From contig NZ_LT859959.1 in NCBI RefSeq assembly GCF_900176205.1, forward strand, positions 5,787,001 to 5,851,000: DNA of 64,000 nucleotides. The letters are read 5' to 3'. This document shows positions 57,646 through 64,000 of the stretch, in pieces. Position 1 is the first letter of the stretch. Each line of letters begins with the position of its first letter. The notes below the pieces were generated by a model that did no database searches, had not been told where the DNA came from, and saw nothing but the letters and a program-made list of their open reading frames with translations. The stretch is from Bradyrhizobium sp. ORS 285. Its GTDB lineage: Bacteria > Pseudomonadota > Alphaproteobacteria > Rhizobiales > Xanthobacteraceae. The translations under genes were made by a program, and so were the position numbers.

Positions 57646-58671
57646 TCACCGCGCCTCTTCGAAGCCCGCCAGCACGGCCGTCAGGTTCTGCCCGAGAATG
57701 TCCGAGAGATAGCCGCCCTCCTGCACGAACACCGTGGGCAGGCCGAGCCGCGCGATCGCAGCCCCGATGCGGCGGAAGCCTGGCGTCGTCACCGCAAGAC
57801 CTTTCAGCGGATCATGCTCGGACGCGTCGAGGCCGAGGGCGACGACGAGCGCGCCGGGCGCGAAGGCGTGGATGGTCTTGGCCGCCGTCTCGAACGCCTT
57901 CAGATAGGTGTCGTCGCCGCTCTTCAGCGGCAGCGGAATGTTGAGGTTGGCGCCGAGCCCGGCGCCGGCGCCGCGCTCATGCGCATACCCCCACACGAAC
58001 GGATAGTAATGCGTGGGATCGGCGTGGATCGAGATCGTGAGCACGTCCGGTCGCTCGTAGAAGATGCCTTGCGTGCCGTTGCCGTGATGGACGTCGACAT
58101 CGAGGATCGCGACGCGCTCGTGGCGCTGGCGCAGATGCGCAGCCGCGATCGCCGAATTGTTCATGAAGCAGAAGCCGGAGGCGATGTCGCGATAGGCGTG
58201 GTGCCCCGGCGGACGGCACAGCGCGTAGACGGCATCCTCGCCGTCGAGCAGGAGCTGCGCCGCCGATGCGGCCACATCGGTCGCGGCGCAGGCGCCCTCC
58301 CATGTCCCCGGCCCGATCGGCGCCGAGGTGTCGGTCGTGTGCCAGCCGAGCCGTCCGACGATATGGGTCGGATAGGTGGCGGCGTTGCGCACGGGGTGCA
58401 TGTTCGGGATCATCTCGGTGCCGGCATCACCGAGCGCAGCCCACGCTTCCCACGCCTCTTCCAGAAAGGTCAGAAATTCCGGACTGTGGACGCGGGCGCG
58501 CGCTTCCTGCCCGAAATGCAGCGGCGCCACCAACTCGTGATTGCCCGCCTTCACCCCCGCAAGCAGACGATCAGCCCGTTCGGGCTGCTCGGTGGTCCGC
58601 TTCACGACCCCGCGCACGAGATAGAATTGCGGATCATGGCTGCGATGCAGCTCGGTGTAGACGGCCTTCAC
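57646..58671 (-). CDS. class II histone-deacetylase-like amidohydrolase (acetylpolyamine amidohydrolase family)
   Basis: 341 aa from a GTG at 58671 with AGGAG 9 nt upstream. Catalytic RPPGHHA gives the His-His pair and DVDVHHGNGTQ the zinc Asp/His; LGLDASEHDPLKGL supplies another zinc Asp. The VFVQEGGYL end is the Gly-rich loop. Bacterial relatives deacetylate acetylpolyamines or short acyl amides in the cytosol. The substrate here is open, and neighbours give no hint. Confidence 0.92.
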   Translation of the reverse strand: MKAVYTELHRSHDPQFYLVRGVVKRTTEQPERADRLLAGVKAGNHELVAPLHFGQEARARVHSPEFLTFLEEAWEAWAALGDAGTEMIPNMHPVRNAATYPTHIVGRLGWHTTDTSAPIGPGTWEGACAATDVAASAAQLLLDGEDAVYALCRPPGHHAYRDIASGFCFMNNSAIAAAHLRQRHERVAILDVDVHHGNGTQGIFYERPDVLTISIHADPTHYYPFVWGYAHERGAGAGLGANLNIPLPLKSGDDTYLKAFETAAKTIHAFAPGALVVALGLDASEHDPLKGLAVTTPGFRRIGAAIARLGLPTVFVQEGGYLSDILGQNLTAVLAGFEEAR

Positions 58672-58876
58672 GCGCAAGTGCTCCTGTTCGCTTGTGCGAA
58701 CGATTGTGCACGCAGCGGCGGCCGAGACAAGCTCAGATGAGTTGCACGCCCATCGCTCGAGGCGGGCAACTTCCAAGCTGCGGAACGGACCGGCTGCGCG
58801 CCATGTTGTCGGGAGCGAGTCCGCCGGGATCAAGGCGGCGCGGCGGGTGAGACGCGGTGGATGTGAGGAGAGACGG

Positions 58877-59992
58877 TTACGGGCTCGCCGGCTCCAGGGC
58901 GATCGCGTTACGCCTGGCGCAGGCGCGCAGCCAACCAAGCACGCCCGCGCTCATCGAGAACTCGTAGCTCTCGCCGCCTTCCGGCTTGAGGCTCACGAGC
59001 GGCGCCGCCTCCAGCGCGGCCAGCAGCCGACCTCCCGCTTGCGGGAAAATTCCGATTTCGTCGCTGCCCTGAGCCTGCATCGTCACTTGCGGGAACGGCG
59101 TCTTGCCGACGGCGAGGCTCGCCTCGACCGGCTTGTTCTCCGGCAGCTTCAGACTGGAGTCCTTCACCATCATCGAGACGCCGCGCAGCCGGCTCGCCAT
59201 CAGGAAGATGCCGAGCCGCCGCGCATCGGGCTCGCTCCCGGTGGCATAGTGGCGGCGGATCATGCAGACGAAGATCGTGCCGTCGCCGTTGCGCAGCTCG
59301 GACGCGTCCCAGCCTTCGATCTTCTGCTTGTCCTCGATCCCCGCCGGCCCCGCTTGTGTCGGCTTCGCCGGCGCGACCTTCGCCGAGCGCGGCCGCGGCA
59401 CGGGAAGATCCGGCGCATGGGGATCGGTCGCGCGGTCGAGCGCGATGTCGAAGGTCGCCGCGCATGATGTCAGCCACGCCAGCGCTTCGGCCGGCAGGTC
59501 GATCGTGACAGCGCCGGTGTCGAGGCCAGCCCCATCCGCGCGCAGCGTCACCTTGGCTGCACGTCCCAGCGCCGCGGCGGCGGCCTTGGCATCGCCCGGA
59601 TGGAAGGCGAAGGCAGGACCGACATTGAACGCGACCGCAGGGAATGCCCGCCCGTCGATGACGATCTCCGCCTGGTCATCGAGCACGCGCTCGCGCGGCA
59701 GGCCGTCGTCATTGACCGCGAACACCAGCCCCGCGCCACGGCTGACATTGACGGAGAAGCGCGTATCGACCGTGCCGTCGCCCGATTTGCGCGGCCGCCG
59801 CGCGACCATCACGCATTGCCGGACCTTGCCGTCGGGACCTGCCTGCGGCAGCCCGCTCCAGTAGCCCTGCTCGAAGCGCACCTGCTGACCGGCCACCGGC
59901 TTCGGCGGCGCCGCGTCCGCTGAACGGGCGCCCATCGCCAGCATGGCGACCAGCGCAATGAGACCTCCGCGAATGATCGTCATCGTCCTCAT
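58877..59992 (-). CDS. secreted hypothetical protein with two internal repeats
   Basis: 371 aa. Signal peptide to about residue 27 (LIALVAMLAMGARSADA). Two similar halves follow: about 33-185 and 228-368. Each has an early aromatic/Gly start, a [D/G]G-[K/T]-x-x-x-C pattern, an I/V-DG or VGK central strand, and an AAL-x-x-A...L-x-WL-x-x-C end (ALAWLTSCA and VLGWLRACA). A Lys/Pro/Ala linker (about 190-227) separates them. Resembles the first domain of the gene at 34842-35981. Starts at 59992; an ATG at 59983 is also open. Confidence 0.8.
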   Translation of the reverse strand: MRTMTIIRGGLIALVAMLAMGARSADAAPPKPVAGQQVRFEQGYWSGLPQAGPDGKVRQCVMVARRPRKSGDGTVDTRFSVNVSRGAGLVFAVNDDGLPRERVLDDQAEIVIDGRAFPAVAFNVGPAFAFHPGDAKAAAAALGRAAKVTLRADGAGLDTGAVTIDLPAEALAWLTSCAATFDIALDRATDPHAPDLPVPRPRSAKVAPAKPTQAGPAGIEDKQKIEGWDASELRNGDGTIFVCMIRRHYATGSEPDARRLGIFLMASRLRGVSMMVKDSSLKLPENKPVEASLAVGKTPFPQVTMQAQGSDEIGIFPQAGGRLLAALEAAPLVSLKPEGGESYEFSMSAGVLGWLRACARRNAIALEPASP

Positions 59993-60085
59993 GCCCCGTG
60001 TCTCTCAACGAGCAGTTGGACGCAGCAGCCGGGAACCGGGTTCATCTGCATGATGCCTGGCCGATCGATCCAAAATTTGGATTGA

Positions 60086-60109
60086 TCGATACAGGCTTCG
60101 GCTTGGACC
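60086..60109. promoter_or_regulatory. 24-bp motif upstream of the MFS gene
   Basis: 18 of 24 positions, without gaps, match 63849-63872 ahead of the probable kdgD gene, including the shared block GGCTTGGACC and the words TC-x-ATAC-x-G. It lies 59 bp before the MFS ATG, next to a palindrome (ATCCAAA-A-TTTGGAT at 60068-60082). Probably a target of the LysR regulator at 62926. Confidence 0.55.
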
Positions 60110-60167
60110 CCGCCCCGTTCCGTCCTCTAGGACAGTTGTTGAGGAACGTTTAAGAGAGGTCGTGCGC

Positions 60168-61514
60168 ATGAGCGCAATTGTAACTACGGCAGAATTGCGC
60201 CGCTCGCGCGTGCGGCTGTTCATCGTGACCATGCTGTTCCTGGTCACCACCGTGAACTACGCAGATCGCGCCACGCTCTCGATCGCGGGCCCCGCGCTCT
60301 CCAAGGATCTGCATCTCGATCCCGTCGCGATGGGCTATGTGTTCTCCGCCTTCGGCTGGTCCTATGTGCTGGCGCAGGTGCCGGGCGGCTGGCTGCTCGA
60401 TCGCTTCGGCTCGCGCTGGGTCTATGCCTGCAGCATCGTGATCTGGTCGATTTTCACCATGATGCAGGGCTGGATCGGCTTCTTCTCCGGCGGCGCGGCC
60501 ATCGTCGCGCTGTTCGCGCTGCGCTTCCTGGTCGGCCTTGCCGAGGCGCCAAGCTTCCCGGCGAATGCGCGCATCGTCGCTGCCTGGTTTCCGAGCAACG
60601 AGCGCGGCACGGCGTCGGCCTTCTTCAACTCCGGGCAATATTTCGCGACCGTGATCTTCGCGCCGCTGATGGGCTGGATCGCGCATGAGTTCGGCTGGCG
60701 CCACGTCTTCACCGTGATGGGCGCTCTCGGCATCATCATGGGCCTGGTCTGGATCAAGACCATGTACGGCCCGAAGGAGCACCCCGGCGTCAACGAAACC
60801 GAGCTCGACTACATCAAGCAGGGCGGCGCGCTGGTCGACATGGAGGGCGCCAAGGACGAGACTACGGACGGCAAGGCCCAGGGCGGACCGACCTGGTCGC
60901 ATATCGGACAGTTGCTCTCGAACCGCATGATGCTCGGCGTCTATATCGGCCAGTACTGCATCAACACGCTGACCTACTTCTTCCTGACCTGGTTTCCGGT
61001 CTATCTCGTCAAGGAGCGCGGCCTGTCGATCCTGCAGGCGGGCTTCGTCGCCACGCTGCCGGCGCTGTGCGGCTTCATCGGCGGCGTGCTCGGCGGCTTC
61101 ATCTCCGATGCCATCCTGCGCAAGACCGGCTCGCTGACGCTGGCGCGCAAGATCCCGATCGTCGGCGGCATGCTGCTGTCGATGGCGATCATCGGCTGCA
61201 ACTATGTCGACGGCCAGGCGCTGGTGGTCGCGCTGATGGCGCTCGCCTTCTTCGGCAAGGGCATCGGCGCGCTCGGCTGGGCGGTCGTCTCCGACACCTC
61301 GCCCAAGGAGGCCGGTGGCGTCTCCGGCGGCCTGTTCAACACCTTCGGCAACCTCTCCAGCATCACCACCCCGATCGTGATCGGCTACATCCTGTCGGCC
61401 ACCGGCTCCTTCAACGGCGCGCTGGTGTTCGTCGGCCTCAACGCTTTGGTCGCAGCTTTCGCCTATCTCTTCATCGTTGGCCGCATCCAGCGCGTCCAAC
61501 TCCGAGCCTCCTGA
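60168..61514 (+). CDS. MFS transporter, anion:cation symporter (hexuronate/glucarate-type)
   Basis: 448 aa, twelve membrane segments. VNYADRATLSIAGPALSKDL near the N-terminus and LGLAEAPSFPANARIVAAWFP-like LVGLAEAPSFPAN match GudP/ExuT/GarP-type ACS-family symporters. The ATG at 60168 follows AGAGAGG. It ends at a clear intrinsic terminator. The LysR gene, the shared upstream motif and a dehydratase start suggest uptake of glucarate, galactarate or a similar acid. Confidence 0.88.
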   Translation: MSAIVTTAELRRSRVRLFIVTMLFLVTTVNYADRATLSIAGPALSKDLHLDPVAMGYVFSAFGWSYVLAQVPGGWLLDRFGSRWVYACSIVIWSIFTMMQGWIGFFSGGAAIVALFALRFLVGLAEAPSFPANARIVAAWFPSNERGTASAFFNSGQYFATVIFAPLMGWIAHEFGWRHVFTVMGALGIIMGLVWIKTMYGPKEHPGVNETELDYIKQGGALVDMEGAKDETTDGKAQGGPTWSHIGQLLSNRMMLGVYIGQYCINTLTYFFLTWFPVYLVKERGLSILQAGFVATLPALCGFIGGVLGGFISDAILRKTGSLTLARKIPIVGGMLLSMAIIGCNYVDGQALVVALMALAFFGKGIGALGWAVVSDTSPKEAGGVSGGLFNTFGNLSSITTPIVIGYILSATGSFNGALVFVGLNALVAAFAYLFIVGRIQRVQLRAS

Positions 61515-61545
61515 GCACCACGCCCCTTGCGTGGCCTCAAACTCG

Positions 61546-61574
61546 AACGGCGGCCTCAGGCCGCCGTTTTTTTT
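61546..61574 (+). terminator. rho-independent terminator of the MFS gene
   Basis: AACGGCGGCC-TCA-GGCCGCCGTT stem followed by a run of eight T. It begins 31 bp after the MFS stop. The only canonical intrinsic terminator I see in the window. Confidence 0.9.
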
Positions 61575-61616
61575 GCGCCGTTTCTGGTCCACGAAGCCTG
61601 CCGCAAAGACGGTGCG

Positions 61617-61657
61617 CTCCCCTCCCCCTTGCGGGGAGGGGTCAGGGGTGGGGGTCC
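61617..61657. repeat. dispersed repeat E, copy 2 (inverted)
   Basis: CTCCCCTCCCCCTTGCGGGGAGGGG then GTGGGGGTC, reverse complement of 90-129. First element of the 1.4-kb intergenic stretch 61515-62925, which contains six repeats and no gene that I can support. Confidence 0.75.
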
Positions 61658-61744
61658 CGGGCGCAGACCGGCGTAGAGTTCACAGGCCCGAAAAGCCATG
61701 CGGCAGACGCAGCTCTCACCGACGCTCTCCGTCCTAACTACTGG

Positions 61745-61820
61745 CGTCATTGCGAGCGAAGCGAAGCAATCCAGGGCCCAGCAAACGACTCTGGATTGCT
61801 TCGCTTCGCTCGCAATGACG
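61745..61820. repeat. dispersed hairpin repeat C, copy 2
   Basis: CGTCATTGCGAGCGAAGCG...CGCAATGACG stem with AGCAATCCAGGG inside, matching 29552-29634. Confidence 0.85.
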
Positions 61821-61899
61821 CGGTGAGGCCGTTGACATGAACAACCAGTATCGCTCGAGGGCAGTAGTTCAGTTCTCCTCACGTCGAGCGGAATTCGTG

Positions 61900-61941
61900 G
61901 ACCCCCCACCCCCGACCCCTCCCCGCAAGGGGGAGGGGAGT
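61900..61941. repeat. dispersed repeat E, copy 3
   Basis: ACCCCCCACCCCCGACCCCTCCCCGCAAGGGGGAGGGG type, same orientation as 90-129 and inverted to 61617-61657, so the two E copies here flank repeat C in a 325-bp foldback. Confidence 0.75.
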
Positions 61942-62266
61942 CGACCGACATCGGAGTCAATTCTGTAAAACACAATCTTCTTGCTATTTTTCGGAAATCA
62001 TGTTTATCTCCCCGCATCCCGCCTCACTGCAGTAGGGGCGTAGCGCGCGATCGTCACGACACGCGAGGCGGGATGCGGTGGCCGCGAGAGATCGCAGCGT
62101 CCTCAGTCACGAGGGCGCGGACGAACGATCTGTTGCGGACGTGAAGTCGCAGCGTCCTGATACCCCGAAGCTGGTATCAAGCCGCGATGGCACTGACGTG
62201 CCGCGTGGCGATGGTGGCCAACAAGCCGGCGCACCAGGGAGACTGCGTATAAACGTAAAGACCATC

Positions 62267-62372
62267 GCGCAGGGAATGCCGGTGTGTTTCGGCTTTGCCT
62301 GTGGTACCTGCCGCCTGCATTCTTTCACGCAGGCGGGCCATGGGTGAGGCTGTCACCCGGCATTCCCTGCGC
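62267..62372. repeat. dispersed inverted-repeat element H
   Basis: GCGCAGGGAATGCCGG (62267-62282) and its exact inverse CCGGCATTCCCTGCGC (62357-62372) flank 74 bp that have their own GCCTG/CAGGC stem. One frame across it (62177-62419 minus) is a known-looking repeat artefact rather than a gene. Confidence 0.7.
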
Positions 62373-62498
62373 CCTCTGCACCGTTTGCGAGGGACGGACT
62401 GATCGCATGGCTCGGGCATGATGTGCCGCGAGACCGCGAGGACGTGTGCTCACCAATCATCTGCTATTTGAACCGTAAATCCGCGACGCCCTCCGGCG

Positions 62499-62650
62499 TC
62501 GTCCCGGACAAGCATCGACGCGCGTCAGCGCGGCGATGCGCCGATCCGGGACCCATACGCCGCAGCAGGCGTGTTGGGCAAAAAGCCGATGACCAGCCTG
62601 CCTCAAGCCGCTCCCTTGGGGGTATGGGTCCCGGCTTTCGCCTGGACGAC
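62499..62650. repeat. dispersed repeat A, copy 3 (degraded right end)
   Basis: Same start TCGTCCCGGACAAGC as the copies at 13763 and 33976. The right stem reads CCCGGCTTTCGCCTGGACGAC instead of CCCGGCTCAAGGCCGGGAC, so the terminal hairpin has decayed. Next to repeat B, as in copy 1. Confidence 0.8.
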
Positions 62651-62703
62651 GATGGTCGGTGCTGATGCGTTTAGGCCCATCTGACAGCGTCGATCGCGCT
62701 GCC

Positions 62704-62848
62704 GTAGGGTGGGCAAAGACGCGCACGCGGCACGGCCGCGGGCGCGGCGTGCCCACCATCGGCATTAGACGGGGCGCGCGCGGTGGGCACGGCGCGCGCA
62801 CCACTTTTGTGCTCGGCAGCAGTCGTGCCGCGCCTTTGCCCACCCTAC
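62704..62848. repeat. 145-bp dispersed repeat B, copy 2
   Basis: GTAGGGTGGGCAAAGACGCG at the left, GCGCCTTTGCCCACCCTAC at the right. Matches 13970-14110. In both places it lies 54-57 bp right of repeat A and in the same orientation, so A plus B may move or be copied as a unit. Confidence 0.85.
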
Positions 62849-62925
62849 GGCACCGCGTTCCCCTCGTCCCCAATCAATGCTAACAACCTCACACCACCTG
62901 CCCGATCCATACCCCGGAAGCATCG

Positions 62926-63831
62926 ATGTTCGATCTCAACCAGCTGCGCTGCTTCGTTACCGTGGCCGAGGAGCTGCATTTCGGCCGCGCGGCCGTCCGG
63001 CTGAACATGACGCAGCCGCCGCTGTCGCGGCAGATCCAGGTGCTGGAGCACATCATCGATGCCGCGCTGCTCGAGCGCACCAGCCGCTCGGTGAAGCTGA
63101 CGCCGGCGGGACGCAGCTTCCTGCCCGAGGCGCGGCGCATCCTGAAGATGGCCGAGAGCGCGGCGCAGGTCGCGCAGCGCATCGCCAGCGGCAAGAGCGG
63201 CTCGCTGAAGATCGGCTTCACCGCGGCCGCGGCCTATGGCTTCCTGCCCGAGCTCGTCGCCGCCTGCCGCACCGAATTGCCCGAAGCTGACCTGTCGCTG
63301 AAGGAGATGGTGTCGGGCGACCAGATCGAGGCGCTGGCCTCCGGCCAGATCGATGCCGGCCTGCTGCGGCCGCCGATCGCCCGGCCCGAATTCGCCACTC
63401 GCCGCGTCGTCGCCGAGCCGCTCTGCGCCGCATTGCCGCGCCGGCATCGCCTGGCTTCGGCCGAGACCGTGTCGATCCGCGACTTCGACGGCCAGCCCTT
63501 CATCATGTATTCCCAGACCGAGGCGCGCTACTTCCACGATCTCCTGGTGTCGCAATTCATGCGTTCCGAGGTGCTGCCGCGCTACGTGCAGCATCTCAGC
63601 CAGATCCACTCGATCCTCGCGATGGTGCGCGCCGGGCTGGGGCTCGCCATCGTGCCGGAGGCGGCCACCAACCTGAAGATCGCCGACGTCCGGCTGCGGC
63701 CGCTGAAGCTGCGCAATCCCATGCCGGCCGAGCTGTTCCTGGTCTGGCGGCGCGACCACGACAATCCGCTACTGCCGGCGCTGATCGATCTCGCGGGCCG
63801 TCTCGCAGCCCTGCAGCAGCCGGAGGATTGA
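62926..63831 (+). CDS. LysR-family transcriptional regulator
   Basis: 301 aa. The N-terminal winged HTH (about residues 1-60) has LRCFVTVAEELHFGRAA and the recognition helix region LNMTQPPLSRQIQVLE. The effector domain begins at about residue 90 with LKIGFTAAAAYGFLPELV. The ATG at 62926 follows GGAAG. It is co-directional with a probable glucarate-pathway gene 135 bp downstream and likely regulates both that gene and the MFS transporter. Confidence 0.93.
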   Translation: MFDLNQLRCFVTVAEELHFGRAAVRLNMTQPPLSRQIQVLEHIIDAALLERTSRSVKLTPAGRSFLPEARRILKMAESAAQVAQRIASGKSGSLKIGFTAAAAYGFLPELVAACRTELPEADLSLKEMVSGDQIEALASGQIDAGLLRPPIARPEFATRRVVAEPLCAALPRRHRLASAETVSIRDFDGQPFIMYSQTEARYFHDLLVSQFMRSEVLPRYVQHLSQIHSILAMVRAGLGLAIVPEAATNLKIADVRLRPLKLRNPMPAELFLVWRRDHDNPLLPALIDLAGRLAALQQPED

Positions 63832-63848
63832 TGCCGGCACAGCATCAA

Positions 63849-63872
63849 TCAATACCGTGATTGGCTTGGACC
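63849..63872. promoter_or_regulatory. 24-bp motif upstream of the probable kdgD gene
   Basis: Partner of 60086-60109 (18 of 24 identical). It overlaps a CAATCA-N6-TGATTG inverted repeat at 63846-63863, the T-N11-A style typical of LysR targets, and lies 95 bp before the ATG at 63967. Confidence 0.5.
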
Positions 63873-63966
63873 GGCATTGAACTTGGTCCTACGAAACCCG
63901 CGATGAGGACGCGCGCTGGTGGAGCCCGCCGTGCCGTTCCCCGGAACATTCGTGAAGGACCGCGCG

Positions 63967-64000
63967 ATGAGCAAGATGACACCCCAGGACATGGCTGCGA
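63967..64000 (+). CDS. kdgD: start of a probable 5-dehydro-4-deoxyglucarate dehydratase (cut by window end)
   Basis: Only 11 codons are visible: MSKMTPQDMAA. The beginning matches how DapA-superfamily 5-dehydro-4-deoxyglucarate dehydratases tend to begin (MTPQ-E/D-M-A). GAAGGA lies 7 nt upstream. The LysR gene and the ACS-family transporter around it support a glucarate or galactarate locus, but the identification rests on very little sequence. Confidence 0.45.
   Translation, partial: MSKMTPQDMAA

Noticed and set aside
60150..61592. 480-aa open frame on the minus strand
   Set aside because: Antisense to the MFS gene and runs through its terminator; composition of a shadow frame.
62177..62419. 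80-aa frame on the minus strand
   Set aside because: Lies across the inverted repeat element H; similar frames are usual artefacts of this repeat.

Overview
The window looks like a chromosomal segment of a photosynthetic Bradyrhizobium (the Aeschynomene-nodulating group, such as ORS278 or BTAi1). The evidence is very high GC, a complete set of bacteriochlorophyll, carotenoid and reaction-centre genes, PpsR-type operators, families of dispersed hairpin repeats, and several small proteins of a kind I recognise from Bradyrhizobium. The species assignment is inference from gene content, not from a database search.

Layout. (1) 1-21.8 kb is a photosynthesis gene cluster. Minus-strand genes crtE, crtF, bchC-X-Y-Z, a pufQ-like gene, pufB-A-L-M and hmuO form a superoperon that makes late carotenoid and bacteriochlorophyll a intermediates, the LH1 antenna and the reaction centre. 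hmuO adds a heme oxygenase, the biliverdin source for bacteriophytochromes. Divergent from crtE are crtD-crtC. Further right on the minus strand come bchI-bchD, an extra alpha/beta hydrolase and bchO (Mg-chelatase and accessory protein), then crtI-crtB and a 49-residue membrane protein. Four exact TGT-N12-ACA (PpsR/CrtJ) palindromes and one degenerate copy sit at bchC, crtE/crtD and crtI. (2) 21.8-31.3 kb is histidine utilisation: hutI-hutH-hutU leftwards, and hutF-hutC plus a NitT/TauT-type ABC transporter rightwards, around a HutC-type operator. (3) 31.3-36.0 kb holds a DUF899 protein with a divergent regulator, a beta-propeller protein and a secreted hypothetical protein. (4) 36.2-42.4 kb is an isomerase plus oligopeptide-type ABC transporter operon. 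(5) 42.4-44.0 kb has small Bradyrhizobium-type genes, a thioredoxin-reductase-like flavoprotein and a good EcfG (general stress) promoter. (6) 44.2-49.7 kb is a second oligopeptide-type ABC operon. (7) 50.0-57.3 kb is sugar and central metabolism: GH1 beta-glucosidase, glucokinase, PfkB kinase, an SbmA/BacA-like protein and a PEP-synthase-type enzyme. (8) 57.6-64 kb has a class II histone-deacetylase-like amidohydrolase, a two-repeat secreted protein, an ACS-family sugar-acid transporter, a repeat-filled 1.4-kb gap, a LysR regulator and the first codons of a probable 5-dehydro-4-deoxyglucarate dehydratase.

The most rewarding signals are: the regulatory layout of the photosynthesis cluster (a PpsR operator that contains the bchO stop codon, and one built into the bchC -35 box); a crtC frame with no usable start codon near its conserved N-terminus; an extra hydrolase between bchD and bchO; a 24-bp motif shared by the transporter and dehydratase promoters; an EcfG promoter in front of a 64-residue protein; a secreted protein with an internal duplication; and at least eight families of hairpin repeats. 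I see no insertion sequence, phage, CRISPR array, rRNA or tRNA.
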